A stretch of 64,000 bases of DNA, taken from positions 583,397 through 647,396 of the forward strand of contig CABOHA010000001.1 in assembly GCA_902399975.1 (NCBI GenBank). The letters run 5' to 3'. The stretch comes from Coriobacteriaceae bacterium. GTDB lineage: Bacteria; Actinomycetota; Coriobacteriia; Coriobacteriales; Coriobacteriaceae. The notes below the pieces were generated by a model. The model had not been told where the DNA came from and searched no databases. It saw only the letters and a list, made by a program, of their open reading frames with translations. The position numbers and the translations under genes were made by a program. This document shows, piece after piece, positions 44,076 to 53,340 of this stretch. Numbering within the stretch: position 1 is the first letter of the stretch; the number at the start of each line of letters is the position of its first letter.

Positions 44076-44534
44076 CTATTTGGTCTCGTCGCCCTCCAGG
44101 AAGATCTTTCGGGTCACAAAGTTGTAGACCATGACAAGCGCGGTGGCGCAAATCTTGGCGATATTGGCTTCGAGCCCCAGGCCGGCGTTGAGCGCCAGCA
44201 CGATACCGTCGTTGAGCACCAAACCGATCACGGACAGCACGACAAAGATAATGAACTCGCGGCGGCGGCTCATGCCCTCCTTGTGCGCAAACACGTACTT
44301 CATGCTGGCGACGTAGTTAAAGATGAGAGAGATGATAAAGCCGCTGGTGTTGGCGATTAGGATGTTGAGGCCCAGTCCGTAGTGGAGCAGATTCATAATG
44401 CCAAAGTCGATAACCGTGGCAATGACACCGACGACGCCAAACTTCATGATCTGCGCGAGGAGCTTTTGCATGGTACCTGCCTTAAGGTGGCGCCGAAGCG
44501 CCGCGGGGATGACAAACTCAGCAAGTTTAGCCAA
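44076..44534 (-). CDS. GtrA-like membrane protein 2
   Basis: 152 residues, paralogue of the 43449 protein: FGVVGVIATVIDFGIMN, NYVASMKYVFAHKEGMSRRREF, ending TRKIFLEGDETK, with four spans. It is separated from its paralogue by 219 bases without a gene. It is directly downstream of fbp on the same strand. Confidence 0.85.
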   Translation of the reverse strand: MAKLAEFVIPAALRRHLKAGTMQKLLAQIMKFGVVGVIATVIDFGIMNLLHYGLGLNILIANTSGFIISLIFNYVASMKYVFAHKEGMSRRREFIIFVVLSVIGLVLNDGIVLALNAGLGLEANIAKICATALVMVYNFVTRKIFLEGDETK

Positions 44535-44549
44535 TCCCCGCGGGTGGTG

Positions 44550-46466
44550 CTAGGCGCGCTCCTCGATAGCACCGTTTCTATATGCATCGAGCAGTTGACG
44601 CAGGTCCTGGATTTGGCTGCGGATCTTGGCGCCAGTATCGGTGTCGCTCACCATGCGGCGACGGTCTGCTTGGTCAAAGCGGTTAGTCTCGCTCTCGATG
44701 TCGACATTGCGGGTAAGCGCCTCGGCAACCGTGGTAAAGGCTTGGTGCGACTTAAGGCGGCATCCGCGCGAACTCGAGATAAGTGTGTAGCCGGCGATGC
44801 CCGTTTTGGGGTGGTAGGCGCGGCAGAAACCGCCATCGATGACCAGCAGCTTGCCGTTGGCGCGGATGGGCTGCTCGCCCTTGGTGGTCTTGACGGGCGT
44901 ATGGCCGTTGATGATGTGGCCCGTCGGCGAGCAGGCCATGGCAGCGACGTTGAACTCGCGCATGATATCGTCGCAAACGGACGAGGACGTGGTGAGCGTG
45001 TAGTACGGGTCCATCGGCTCGACCCACGTGCTCTTGTCGGCGATGTAGGCGCGCTCAAAGGTGCGTACCACGCGTCCGCTGGCAGGTGAGTTAAAGCCAA
45101 TCCACAGGTACCACATCCAGTCGAGGGCGTCTCGGTCGCCCACGCGCCAGGCACGGCGTGCAATGTAATCGCAAAAGTCGAAGTAATCGCGGCCAGCGTG
45201 CCAGGTGCCCAGGCAGTTCATGCTGCTAAAGGTACCATCCTCGTTGAGCGGCACGCAGCCATGGAACAGCAGATTGCCGTTGGCGACCTTATACATCGAG
45301 CCGTGGGTGTAGAGGAAATCGATATGGCGATGCAGGTGGTCGGCGGTGACAAACTCGGACACGAGCTTGTCGATGATGTGTTGCTCCTGGAGCGTGAGCA
45401 TGTAGGGGTCCGTCGGGTCGACGGTGGGGAAGTCGCTGGTCGTGAGCGGCCACACGCTGCCGTCGGCAAGCGTGACTGTGCCGGCGTCGTGATCGATTTT
45501 GTCGAGCAGCAGGCGGTTAGTCATGTCGAACTCGGGGTGGCGCTGGATAATCTGGCCCTCGAGCTTAAAGAGCAGGACGTTGATGGCTTTAATCAGCGGG
45601 CTGATGGACTCACCGGCGGTGTAGGTGGCATCGGCAAAGGCGACAAGCTCGCGCAGCGAGATGCCATAGTCGTTCTCGAGGATCTCGTAATTGTCGTAGC
45701 GCAGGTTGTTGCGCAGCACCGTGGCGATGCAGGCAGGCTCACCGGCCGCAGCGCCCATCCACAGTAGGTCGTGGTTACCCCACTGAATGTCGAGCGAATG
45801 GTAGGTGAGCAGGCGGTCCATAATCTTGGCAGCGCCGCCGCCACGGTCGAAGATATCGCCCACCAGGTGCAGGTGGTCGACGGCCAGGCGCTTGATGAGC
45901 GAGGCGAGCGACTCGATAAAGTCGTCGGCGCTTGCGGTCTCTAGGATGGACCCAACGATGCGCTCGTGATAGCGCACGCGATAGTTGTTCTCGTCCGGAT
46001 GCGTGTGCAGCAACTCGTCGATGATGTAGGCGTAATCGCGCGGGATGGCCTTACGCACCTTGGAGCGCGTATAGCGGCTCGAAAGCGAGCGGGCAACCAC
46101 AATGAGTTGGTCGAGCATGGTCTTGTACCAGGTGGGCGAGTCCTCGCGCTTGCTGCGGACCAGCTCGATCTTCTCGCGCGGGTAGTAGATGAGCGTGCAC
46201 AGCTCGCCCTTTTCGTCAAAGGAAAGCGTGTCGCCAAAAATCTCGTCGACATGTTCGCGCACGACGCCCGAGCAGTTGTTGAGGATGTGCATAAAGGCTT
46301 CGTACTCGCCATGCACGTCGCTCATAAAATGCTCGGTGCCTTTGGGCAGGTTGAGAATGGCCGAGAGATTGATAATCTCGGTAAACGCGGATTGCTCGGT
46401 GGGAAATTGTCTCGACAACAGACGCAGATATTTAAAGTCTTGCGGATTGCGATCGAATGCGACCAT
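44550..46466 (-). CDS. fbp: class III fructose-1,6-bisphosphatase
   Basis: 638-residue calcineurin-like phosphatase that converts fructose-1,6-bisphosphate to fructose-6-phosphate in gluconeogenesis. Metal-site motifs are seen: MSDVHGEYEAF near residue 50, VGDIFDRGGG near 205 and WGNHDLLWMG near 235, with NGHTPVKT later. The length fits the Firmicutes-type enzyme. It ends 15 bases before the GtrA-like gene. Confidence 0.93.
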   Translation of the reverse strand: MVAFDRNPQDFKYLRLLSRQFPTEQSAFTEIINLSAILNLPKGTEHFMSDVHGEYEAFMHILNNCSGVVREHVDEIFGDTLSFDEKGELCTLIYYPREKIELVRSKREDSPTWYKTMLDQLIVVARSLSSRYTRSKVRKAIPRDYAYIIDELLHTHPDENNYRVRYHERIVGSILETASADDFIESLASLIKRLAVDHLHLVGDIFDRGGGAAKIMDRLLTYHSLDIQWGNHDLLWMGAAAGEPACIATVLRNNLRYDNYEILENDYGISLRELVAFADATYTAGESISPLIKAINVLLFKLEGQIIQRHPEFDMTNRLLLDKIDHDAGTVTLADGSVWPLTTSDFPTVDPTDPYMLTLQEQHIIDKLVSEFVTADHLHRHIDFLYTHGSMYKVANGNLLFHGCVPLNEDGTFSSMNCLGTWHAGRDYFDFCDYIARRAWRVGDRDALDWMWYLWIGFNSPASGRVVRTFERAYIADKSTWVEPMDPYYTLTTSSSVCDDIMREFNVAAMACSPTGHIINGHTPVKTTKGEQPIRANGKLLVIDGGFCRAYHPKTGIAGYTLISSSRGCRLKSHQAFTTVAEALTRNVDIESETNRFDQADRRRMVSDTDTGAKIRSQIQDLRQLLDAYRNGAIEERA

Positions 46467-46786
46467 GAAACACCTTCCGATATGGATGGTAAAACTGATA
46501 AAACAGCGTCAAGCGTTTACCAGTATGCGCCGGCTTTGTTTCGATTTTGCGCCGGCGGCTGAATTGTCGGCTGAACGGTTTGGTAAATCGATTTAGTTGA
46601 GGTAGATATGGCGGTTGAGTGGAGACGAAGCGGGTGATTTTGCCCACGTTGGCCCATGGCGGGGATGAGGATGTTCATGATAAAGATAATCAATACAAAT
46701 GGTTCGCATTGGTAAATAGTGGACATTTGTATTGTATTTAGGCTTGCTGTGCGATAATTTGCACAGCAATACTTAAGGAGCCTCAT
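46467..46786. other. 320-bp divergent intergenic region
   Basis: Contains promoter-like AT-rich DNA for fbp and degV. The only ordered signal is the 46744-46769 palindrome. No gene seen. Confidence 0.5.
46744..46769. promoter_or_regulatory. palindrome over the degV promoter
   Basis: TTGCTGTGC-GATAATTT-GCACAGCAA: 9-bp arms around a -10-like GATAAT, 18 bases upstream of the degV start. Likely an operator. Confidence 0.55.
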
Positions 46787-47677
46787 ATGAGTGATTTTGT
46801 CCTGACCTGTGAATCCGCCGCCGATCGAACCCGTGAGTTCTTTGCGTCGCGCAATATCCCTGTCGTGTGTTTTCATTACGAGATCGACGATGTTGTCTAT
46901 ACGGACGATCTGTATCAGTCGATTACGCCGGACGAGTTTTTTGCCCAGATTGCCGCGGGCGCCATGCCCAAGACGTCTCAGGTGAGCGTGGGTGAGTACG
47001 AGGAGTTTTGGGAGCCGTTTGTTGCCGAGGGTAAAGACGTGCTGCACCTGACGTTGTCGTCGGGTATTTCGGGCACGTATGGATCGGCCTGCGTTGCGGC
47101 ACAGATGCTCGCGGATCGCTATCCTCAGGGCGGCAAGGTGCGCGTCATCGATTCGTTGGCGGCGTCTTCGGGCTTTGGCCTGCTGGCGGAATGTGCCGCC
47201 GACGTTCGCGATGGCGGCGCTTCGCTCGACGAGACGGCCGCTTGGATTGAGGAGCATAAACTCAACCTTCACCACTGGTTCTTCTCGACCGATCTGTCGA
47301 GCTACCTACGAGGCGGTCGCATTTCGGCCGCAAGCGCGATCATCGGCACGGCGCTTAAGATTTGCCCACTTATGACGGTCGATTGCGAAGGTGGGCTGTC
47401 GCCACGTGAGAAGATTCGCACTAAGAAGCGCGCGATTTCCGAGATGGCTAAGACCATGATGGCACACGTGCAGGACGGTGCGGAATATTCGGGTAAGTGC
47501 ATCATGTCGCACTCGGCGTGCCGCGAGGATGCGGAGGCAGTTGCGGCGCTGATTGAGGAACAGGTTCCGCAGCTTAAAGGCAAGATCGAGATCAATAACA
47601 TCGGTACTCTGATCGGTTCGCACACCGGACCTGGTACGGTGGCGCTCTTCTTTATGGGCGACAAGCGCGTGGATTAG
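46787..47677 (+). CDS. DegV family fatty-acid-binding protein 1
   Basis: 296 residues. The family binds a fatty acid for phosphorylation by FakA. Motifs: TCESAADRT near the start, KTSQVSVGEYEEFW, LTLSSGISGTYGSA, the SYLRGGRIS loop and the end IGSHTGPGTVALFFMG. AAGGAG precedes the ATG. A second DegV gene lies at 61756. Confidence 0.92.
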   Translation: MSDFVLTCESAADRTREFFASRNIPVVCFHYEIDDVVYTDDLYQSITPDEFFAQIAAGAMPKTSQVSVGEYEEFWEPFVAEGKDVLHLTLSSGISGTYGSACVAAQMLADRYPQGGKVRVIDSLAASSGFGLLAECAADVRDGGASLDETAAWIEEHKLNLHHWFFSTDLSSYLRGGRISAASAIIGTALKICPLMTVDCEGGLSPREKIRTKKRAISEMAKTMMAHVQDGAEYSGKCIMSHSACREDAEAVAALIEEQVPQLKGKIEINNIGTLIGSHTGPGTVALFFMGDKRVD

Positions 47678-47741
47678 CGTTCGTGCGCTGACTGTCAGTT
47701 TTAACAGCTGCGCTTGTCACTCCTGACATTCGAAAACAGAA

Positions 47742-47774
47742 AAGGCCCGTCCCGTTGTTTGCGGGGCGGGCCTT
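47742..47774 (-). terminator. terminator of the TIM-barrel gene
   Basis: 13-bp stem AAGGCCCGTCCCG / CGGGGCGGGCCTT (one mismatch), T-rich on the minus side. Confidence 0.85.
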
Positions 47775-47784
47775 GCTGTTGCGG

Positions 47785-48876
47785 TTAGCGTTTCTTTCCG
47801 CGGAAGAAGAAGCCGTGCAGCGAGGGCTTGAGTCCGCGGTTGGCGCGACGTTCCTCGATATGATCGTGGATCGAAGCGACGCGCTCGATGACCTCGTCGG
47901 GAATCGGCACGTCGGGATTCATATTCTCGACCTGGCTGACCTCGGCGGCGGCGACCTGGTCGATAATGGGCACATCGTCGCGCGAGATGACAGGCGTGGC
48001 GTCTTCCTTCATCTTGCGGTAGCGCTGCATCATGTCGGTCTGCAGCTGCTGGGCCGAAGGCGGCGTCCAAATGATGGCGTTGGCGCCGGCGGCGATGGTC
48101 TCACGGATGCTCTCGGGCGTCTTGCCGCCCGGTGCGATGAGCGGCAGGTTGGGATAGTGCTCGCGCAGCTCGCGCAGGACCTGGGGCGTGTTCTTGCCGG
48201 CCGCGATGTTGAGGATCTTGGCTCCGGCGCGCACTTTGGCGTGAGCATCGTCGTCGCAACGTACGACCGTGGCGATGACGGGGATGTCGGCGATGTTGGT
48301 GATGTGCTCGATCATTTCGGCAGTGGCAGGGGAGTTGACCACACAGCCCGCCGCGCCCTGCATCTCGGAGACGGCTGCCATCTGTACGGAGCGCTTACCG
48401 GTCGTAGTTCCGCCGCCCACGCCTACAAAGACCGGGCACTCGGCAACGGTCAACAGCGCCTGCGTAATGGCCGGCTGTGGCGTGAAGGGGTAAACGGCAA
48501 AGACGGCATCGGCGTTGGAGTTGCGGATGACCGCGACGTCGGTGGTGTAGATAAGCGACTTGATGCGACGACCGAAGAGCGTAAAGCCGCTGGCCTCCTC
48601 GATCTCATCGGGCATGCGGAGAGCCGCCTTGCGCAGACGCCCGTCGATGGGCAGCGGCTCCATGGGCAAAAGGCCGTTGGGAGTTACGGCCACCTGGGGC
48701 TCGGTAAATTCGTCTGCAAGTTCTACCTCGGAGAAGTCGACCGAGGCGACAATGTCCTCGTGAACCTCGGCGGGAACATCGATGGGGGCTTGGTCGTTTG
48801 CCGTGACTGATGTGTCGAAGGAGCTGGTGCCGACAAAGGCGTCGACGCGCTCGTTTAGGTCGTTGAGGGTATCCAT
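47785..48876 (-). CDS. TIM-barrel protein, aldolase or phosphate-binding type
   Basis: 363 residues. A variable N-terminal 85 residues precedes a (beta/alpha)8-like region with VFVGVGGGTTTGKRSVQMAA, IPVIATVVRCDDDAHAKVRAGAKI and LIAPGGKTPESIRETIAAGA, repeats typical of phosphate-binding barrels such as KDPG-aldolase or HisA/ThiG relatives. No catalytic Lys pattern is certain. The C-terminal part is basic. Substrate unknown. No operon partner. Confidence 0.65.
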   Translation of the reverse strand: MDTLNDLNERVDAFVGTSSFDTSVTANDQAPIDVPAEVHEDIVASVDFSEVELADEFTEPQVAVTPNGLLPMEPLPIDGRLRKAALRMPDEIEEASGFTLFGRRIKSLIYTTDVAVIRNSNADAVFAVYPFTPQPAITQALLTVAECPVFVGVGGGTTTGKRSVQMAAVSEMQGAAGCVVNSPATAEMIEHITNIADIPVIATVVRCDDDAHAKVRAGAKILNIAAGKNTPQVLRELREHYPNLPLIAPGGKTPESIRETIAAGANAIIWTPPSAQQLQTDMMQRYRKMKEDATPVISRDDVPIIDQVAAAEVSQVENMNPDVPIPDEVIERVASIHDHIEERRANRGLKPSLHGFFFRGKKR

Positions 48877-49067
48877 GGAGGCTCGATTCTATGTGATGAC
48901 GGCCGGCAGGGTGCCGGCAGCATTGTACTTGCTAAATCGTTTGACGAGTTGATTTTTCCCCGCCGTGCCATCCGTTAGACCGAAGGGCCGGCGAACGTGA
49001 AGGAGCTGTGGTGGCGGGTATTGAGGTGCTATCTTGAAAGTCCCGTTTAAAAGAGAGGTGACGCGGA

Positions 49068-49238
49068 ATGGAATTCACAGCAATGTTGGGCTCGATTGGC
49101 CTATGCGTGGGCGCAATCGTTGCCGCCGCGGTCATCTATTTTGTGGTTACGGCCATTAAGGGCAAAAGAGCCGAGCGCAAGGAACGCGAGGCGCTTAAGC
49201 AGCACCGTGACCAGCAGGACAAGCGCGCACGGGAATAG
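49068..49238 (+). CDS. 56-residue single-span membrane protein
   Basis: Starts at ATG 49068 with AGAGAGGTG upstream. The span is LGSIGLCVGAIVAAAVIYFV, followed by a basic, strongly helical tail (KRAERKEREALKQHRDQQDK). Convergent with the downstream methyltransferase gene. Function unknown; good codon use and a clear ribosome site support it. Confidence 0.65.
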   Translation: MEFTAMLGSIGLCVGAIVAAAVIYFVVTAIKGKRAERKEREALKQHRDQQDKRARE

Positions 49239-49262
49239 CTTGTTGAGTTTTGAATCCGTGCG

Positions 49263-50366
49263 CTAGCCGCGTTTTCGGACCAGGGCGATGTAGAAGCCCT
49301 CAAAGTCGCGGCTGGGCGGGATGGTGAGCGTGCCGGGCATGCCGTTGGTGATGGCCGATACCTGACCCGCGGCGATTGCCTCGGTGAGAGCGTTGGACTC
49401 GATGCGCGGCTCCTCGCCGGCATCCTGGGCGCGGCGTGCTTCGCTTTTGCTCGGCGTGCCGTCGAGGGGGATGAGCTCGCAGTCCATGTGCTTGTCGAGG
49501 GCCTCTTGCAGGGCGTCCTCGTTTTCCTGCGGCAAGATCGAACAAGTCGAATAGACGAGCGTTCCGCCCGGTTTGAGGGCTCCCATGGCGCGGTCCAGAA
49601 GTGCTCGCTGCGAGCGGGCGCACTTGCCGAGCAACTGCTCGGTGAGGCCGCGCAGGCTCTTTTCGTTGCCGCTGATGACGGTGCCCGTGCCGGTGCAGGG
49701 AGCGTCGAGCAGGATGCGGTCAAAGCGGAAGAATTCGTCGAGCTCGCGTGCGTCGATGCGCATGACGGGCACGTTTTTGGCGCCCTGGCGGTGGAGGTTG
49801 GACTCAAGCTTTTCGGCGCGGGGAATGCTCATCTCGCAGGCCGTGAGGTGTGCCTGGCCCTGGGTGAGGGCGGCGATCTGCGTCGTCTTGCCACCGGGGG
49901 CTGCGCACATGTCCAGGATGTCCTCGCCTGCCTGGGCGCCCAGGACCAACGGCGGCATCATGGACGACAGGCTTTGCAAGTAGATTTTGCCGTCGCGGTA
50001 GATGTCGAGGTCCCATAGGTCGGAAACCTGGGCCTCGGGCAGGATGAAAGCGTCCGGGTACCATGCGACGGGGCGGTGGGCGATGCCGGCTGCGTCGAGT
50101 GCGGCGGCGATGTCCTCGGCGGTCGCCTTGAGCGTGTTGGCGCGCAGCGTGACCGGGCGCGTGGCAGCGGCACCGAAGCCCTCGATCATGAGCTGAGCAT
50201 CGGCGGGTGCATAGGCGCCGGCGACCGTGTCGACCATAAAGCGCGGCAGGTCGGCGGCGGAGTGTTGGGCGGCAAGCTGGTCGGAAAGCTCGGTAGCGGC
50301 AAACTGCCTAAGCTTGAGCTCGGCCTTGACCTGCTTTTTCTGCTTACGACGACGCGGCTTGGACAT
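49263..50366 (-). CDS. RNA cytosine-C5 methyltransferase, NOP2/RsmB/RsmF type
   Basis: 367 residues. SAM-binding motif DMCAAPGGKTTQIA near residue 162, catalytic motifs LLDAPCTGTGT and YSTCSILPQENE (two active Cys). The N-terminal part is basic (MSKPRRRKQKKQVK). It methylates rRNA or tRNA; the exact base cannot be told. RsmF-like by layout, without the extra C-terminal PUA domain of E. coli RsmF. Confidence 0.88.
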   Translation of the reverse strand: MSKPRRRKQKKQVKAELKLRQFAATELSDQLAAQHSAADLPRFMVDTVAGAYAPADAQLMIEGFGAAATRPVTLRANTLKATAEDIAAALDAAGIAHRPVAWYPDAFILPEAQVSDLWDLDIYRDGKIYLQSLSSMMPPLVLGAQAGEDILDMCAAPGGKTTQIAALTQGQAHLTACEMSIPRAEKLESNLHRQGAKNVPVMRIDARELDEFFRFDRILLDAPCTGTGTVISGNEKSLRGLTEQLLGKCARSQRALLDRAMGALKPGGTLVYSTCSILPQENEDALQEALDKHMDCELIPLDGTPSKSEARRAQDAGEEPRIESNALTEAIAAGQVSAITNGMPGTLTIPPSRDFEGFYIALVRKRG

Positions 50367-50425
50367 CCGTCTTTCCTTCCCGTCCCAAATAGACTACTTT
50401 CCGGGCACGCCGCTGCTGGCGTGCT

Positions 50426-52576
50426 TTAGTACTGGCTCTCGTGCTTGCTGAAGAAGTCGAAGCGCGGGGGCAGCGGCTTCACGCGGTGCTCGCCGGGCTT
50501 CTCGCCCAGGCTCTCCACAAACTCGTCCGTGGAGGCAAAGATGTTATCCCAACTAAAGAAGGCGACCGGATCGACGTCGAAGTACTCGCAGATGAGCTCA
50601 CAGCCGGCCGGGACAATGCCGTGCATGAGCACGGTCGCCACGCGCAGCTCGGTAAAGGCGTCGACCAGGGCCTGCTTCATGGCGGCGTTTGCCGGCTCGC
50701 CCTCGAGCTTGTTGGCGGCCTTGGAGGCGTCGCTCCAGCGCTTGTTGGCGGCACGCAGGTAGTCGTCGCACACGGCGAGCGCGCGGTGCGTCTCGAACTT
50801 GTACATGGCTTGCTCAAAGGCGAGAGCTGCCTGCTCGGCGGCTTCGACCACGGTGGCGGAGGCGGCGCCGGCGGGGATGCAGCCGTTGCGATAGGGGCTC
50901 TCGTCGCCCTCTTTGATGGCGACGCCGTAGAAGCAGCTGCGGGCCAGGCGGTTGAAGACGCCGGTCAAAAGGGCGCTCTCCTTAAGGGCCGGATCGATAA
51001 CGCGCTTGTCGTCGCAGGCACGTACCTCGTTGCCGTCCTTGTCCTTGCCGGTCACACGCGTGTCGTATGCCTTGGGACTAAAGCTCACCGGCTTCTCGGA
51101 TAGGCCGAGCGACAGCCAGTGCGCGCGCATCTGCTCGCAGGTGTAGTGGTTGAGCAGGTCGTCTGCCGGCGGGGGAGGCGTCTGCGAGGACGAGCTCGCC
51201 TTTTTGCCCATGTAGAGCAGATGATAGCAGGCGCTGACGGTGCTCTGCGTAAGGTCCCAACCCAGGGCCTCCCACATGGCGGTTTGCGCGATGCAGTAGA
51301 AATAGATGTTGTCCTGACCGATGAACTGATAGATCTGCGCGTCGTCCGAGCACCACCAGTCGCGCCAATCGAGCGAGCTGTGCTGGTAGGTGGGCGCGGG
51401 GACCTGCGTGGAATCGGCGGCGGGCTCGCCCATGAGGGCGGCGTCCTGGGCGGCGACGCCCTCGGTTACACCGGCGGCCTTGGCATCGCGTGCGAGCACG
51501 GTGCGCGTATAGCTGATGGGCGCCCACAGGCTCTCGGGCCAGCACCAGCAGGTGACGTCGGAGACGCCATCGACCTCGGGCACCGGAACGCCCCAGTCGA
51601 TGTTGCCGGTGATGCGGAAGGGCACGAGCGCCTTGCCGCTGCGGAAGCGCACGCCGCCGTTGGCGAGCACCGCGTGGGCGTCGTCGCGCTCTTTCCAGCT
51701 GGGGAAGGTGACGGTAAAGCTGCTCTTGTTGCCCTCGGGCTCCAGCACGGTGTGCTCGGGGAGCTGGTCCTCGACGGCATCGAAGGCCTCGCGGAACTTG
51801 TTCTGGATGTAGAGCTGAGCCGGCAGCAGCCACTCCTCCATGGTCTTGGAGACCACGGAGCGAACCTGCGGGTTCTGGGCGAGCTTGGCGGTGTAGGTCT
51901 TCATAAAGTCGAGGTAGGCCGGCAGGTCGAAGTAGAGGTTGTCGACCGGGCGCAGCTCGGGCACCTCGCCGGTGAGCTGGCTCTTGGGTGCGATAAGCTC
52001 CTCGGGCTCAAACTGGTGACCCAGGTCGCACTCGTCGGCATAGGCTTTCTCGGACTTGCAGCCCTGGATGGGGCAGCGGCCGATCACCTGGCGGCCGTTG
52101 AGGAATGTGCCGGCCTTGGCGTCGTAGAACTGCAGCGTGGAGCGCTTGGAGATGGTGCCCTGCTCGTGCAGGCGCTCGATAATCTCGGCGGTAACCTCGT
52201 TGTGAATCTGCGCAGCCGGCTCAAGGCCCGAGCCGCCGTAGATATCGCAGCTGATGTTGTAGTTGTTGAGGGTCGCGGCCTGGCGGGAGTGGTTGGACTC
52301 GACGTACTCGCTAATGGACTTGTCGTAGCCCTCGTTCTCCTTGAGCTTGCGGTAGCTCTCCATGATGGGCGAGCCGTAGCAGTCGGTGCCCGAGGTGAAG
52401 ATGACGTTCTCGCGGCCCAGACGGTCGCGCAGGAAGCGGGCGAAGAAGTCGGCCGGGACAAAGACGCCACCAACGTGGCCAAAGTGAAGGCCCTTGTTGC
52501 CGTAGGGCTCGCCGGCGGTAACGATGGCGCGGCGAGGCCAGCTGGGACGGTCGTTCATGGAGTATTTGGATGCCAT
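50426..52576 (-). CDS. methionyl-tRNA synthetase-like protein with altered KMSKS
   Basis: 716 residues. The HIGH-type motif is HFGHVGG near residue 36, and a zinc knuckle lies at CPIQGCKSEKAYADECDLGH near 150-170, as in MetG. A WCWP segment and a C-terminal anticodon-binding helical domain follow. Where KMSKS is expected the sequence is GKKASSSSQT with a PPPP run after it, so the second catalytic Lys is lost. Start 52576 has AAGGAGTCCC upstream. Whether this is the cell's only MetRS cannot be seen. Confidence 0.8.
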   Translation of the reverse strand: MASKYSMNDRPSWPRRAIVTAGEPYGNKGLHFGHVGGVFVPADFFARFLRDRLGRENVIFTSGTDCYGSPIMESYRKLKENEGYDKSISEYVESNHSRQAATLNNYNISCDIYGGSGLEPAAQIHNEVTAEIIERLHEQGTISKRSTLQFYDAKAGTFLNGRQVIGRCPIQGCKSEKAYADECDLGHQFEPEELIAPKSQLTGEVPELRPVDNLYFDLPAYLDFMKTYTAKLAQNPQVRSVVSKTMEEWLLPAQLYIQNKFREAFDAVEDQLPEHTVLEPEGNKSSFTVTFPSWKERDDAHAVLANGGVRFRSGKALVPFRITGNIDWGVPVPEVDGVSDVTCWCWPESLWAPISYTRTVLARDAKAAGVTEGVAAQDAALMGEPAADSTQVPAPTYQHSSLDWRDWWCSDDAQIYQFIGQDNIYFYCIAQTAMWEALGWDLTQSTVSACYHLLYMGKKASSSSQTPPPPADDLLNHYTCEQMRAHWLSLGLSEKPVSFSPKAYDTRVTGKDKDGNEVRACDDKRVIDPALKESALLTGVFNRLARSCFYGVAIKEGDESPYRNGCIPAGAASATVVEAAEQAALAFEQAMYKFETHRALAVCDDYLRAANKRWSDASKAANKLEGEPANAAMKQALVDAFTELRVATVLMHGIVPAGCELICEYFDVDPVAFFSWDNIFASTDEFVESLGEKPGEHRVKPLPPRFDFFSKHESQY

Positions 52577-52708
52577 GGGACTCCTTCGCATATGGTGAGA
52601 GCGCGGCCGGGCGCAAGGCCTGGCGACGCGGTGGTCAATTCGTGCATATCGTTCGACATTATCGCACATGCGGACGGGTACGTGGCAGGGGCGCTATCCT
52701 AAGATGCT

Positions 52709-53278
52709 ATGAATGAGATTTCCAACATACATGCGTTTGAGGACGAGGATTTTCTGCACGCCTGCTTTGTGTGGGGGATGGCAGTGCTTGGCGCATTTGT
52801 CGTGTGCCTGGTGCCGGTGTTTATGCTGCTGGGCGGGCCTGCAGACTTGGATGCTGCTGACGCGGGCGGCTGGACGGCGGTCTTGGGCTGGATAGTCGGC
52901 TTGGCGGTCGTTTCTGCTGCGTCGTTTGGTGTCCATGAGCTGGTGCACGCGGTGTTCTTTAAGCTGTTTGCGCCTGCTGGTGCTCGGGTGACCTTCGGAG
53001 CAAATCTCGAAACCTGCATGATTTACGCCTGCGCCGAGGGCGTGGTGTATTCACGCCGGCGGTATATGGCGATTTGCCTGGCGCCGACGGTTGTTTTGAC
53101 GGCGGCGTTTGCCTTGGGCTTTGCGTTTTCGGGCTATCCGCTTCTGTGTTACCTGGCGGCTGGTCTGCACTTGTCGGGCTGTGTGGGCGACTGGTATTAC
53201 GTGCGGACCATCCTGCTCGACCGTCGCATTGCCGCCTGCGAGGATACGTCCTTTGGCGTGCGCTTTTTCGCAAGGTAG
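52709..53278 (+). CDS. DUF3267 membrane zinc-metalloprotease-like protein
   Basis: 189 residues with four or five membrane spans. The zincin motif HELVHAVFFK near residue 75 marks a possible intramembrane metalloprotease of the DUF3267 family. The family is uncharacterised in most bacteria. Confidence 0.8.
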   Translation: MNEISNIHAFEDEDFLHACFVWGMAVLGAFVVCLVPVFMLLGGPADLDAADAGGWTAVLGWIVGLAVVSAASFGVHELVHAVFFKLFAPAGARVTFGANLETCMIYACAEGVVYSRRRYMAICLAPTVVLTAAFALGFAFSGYPLLCYLAAGLHLSGCVGDWYYVRTILLDRRIAACEDTSFGVRFFAR

Positions 53279-53340
53279 TCTTTTTGGGATGATTTTTCTG
53301 GGACGGGGATTAAAAAATCTTTGCGGGGGAGGAGATCTTG

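Noticed and set aside
51119-52702. 527-codon plus-strand open frame
   Set aside because: Shadow of the MetRS-like gene on the other strand.
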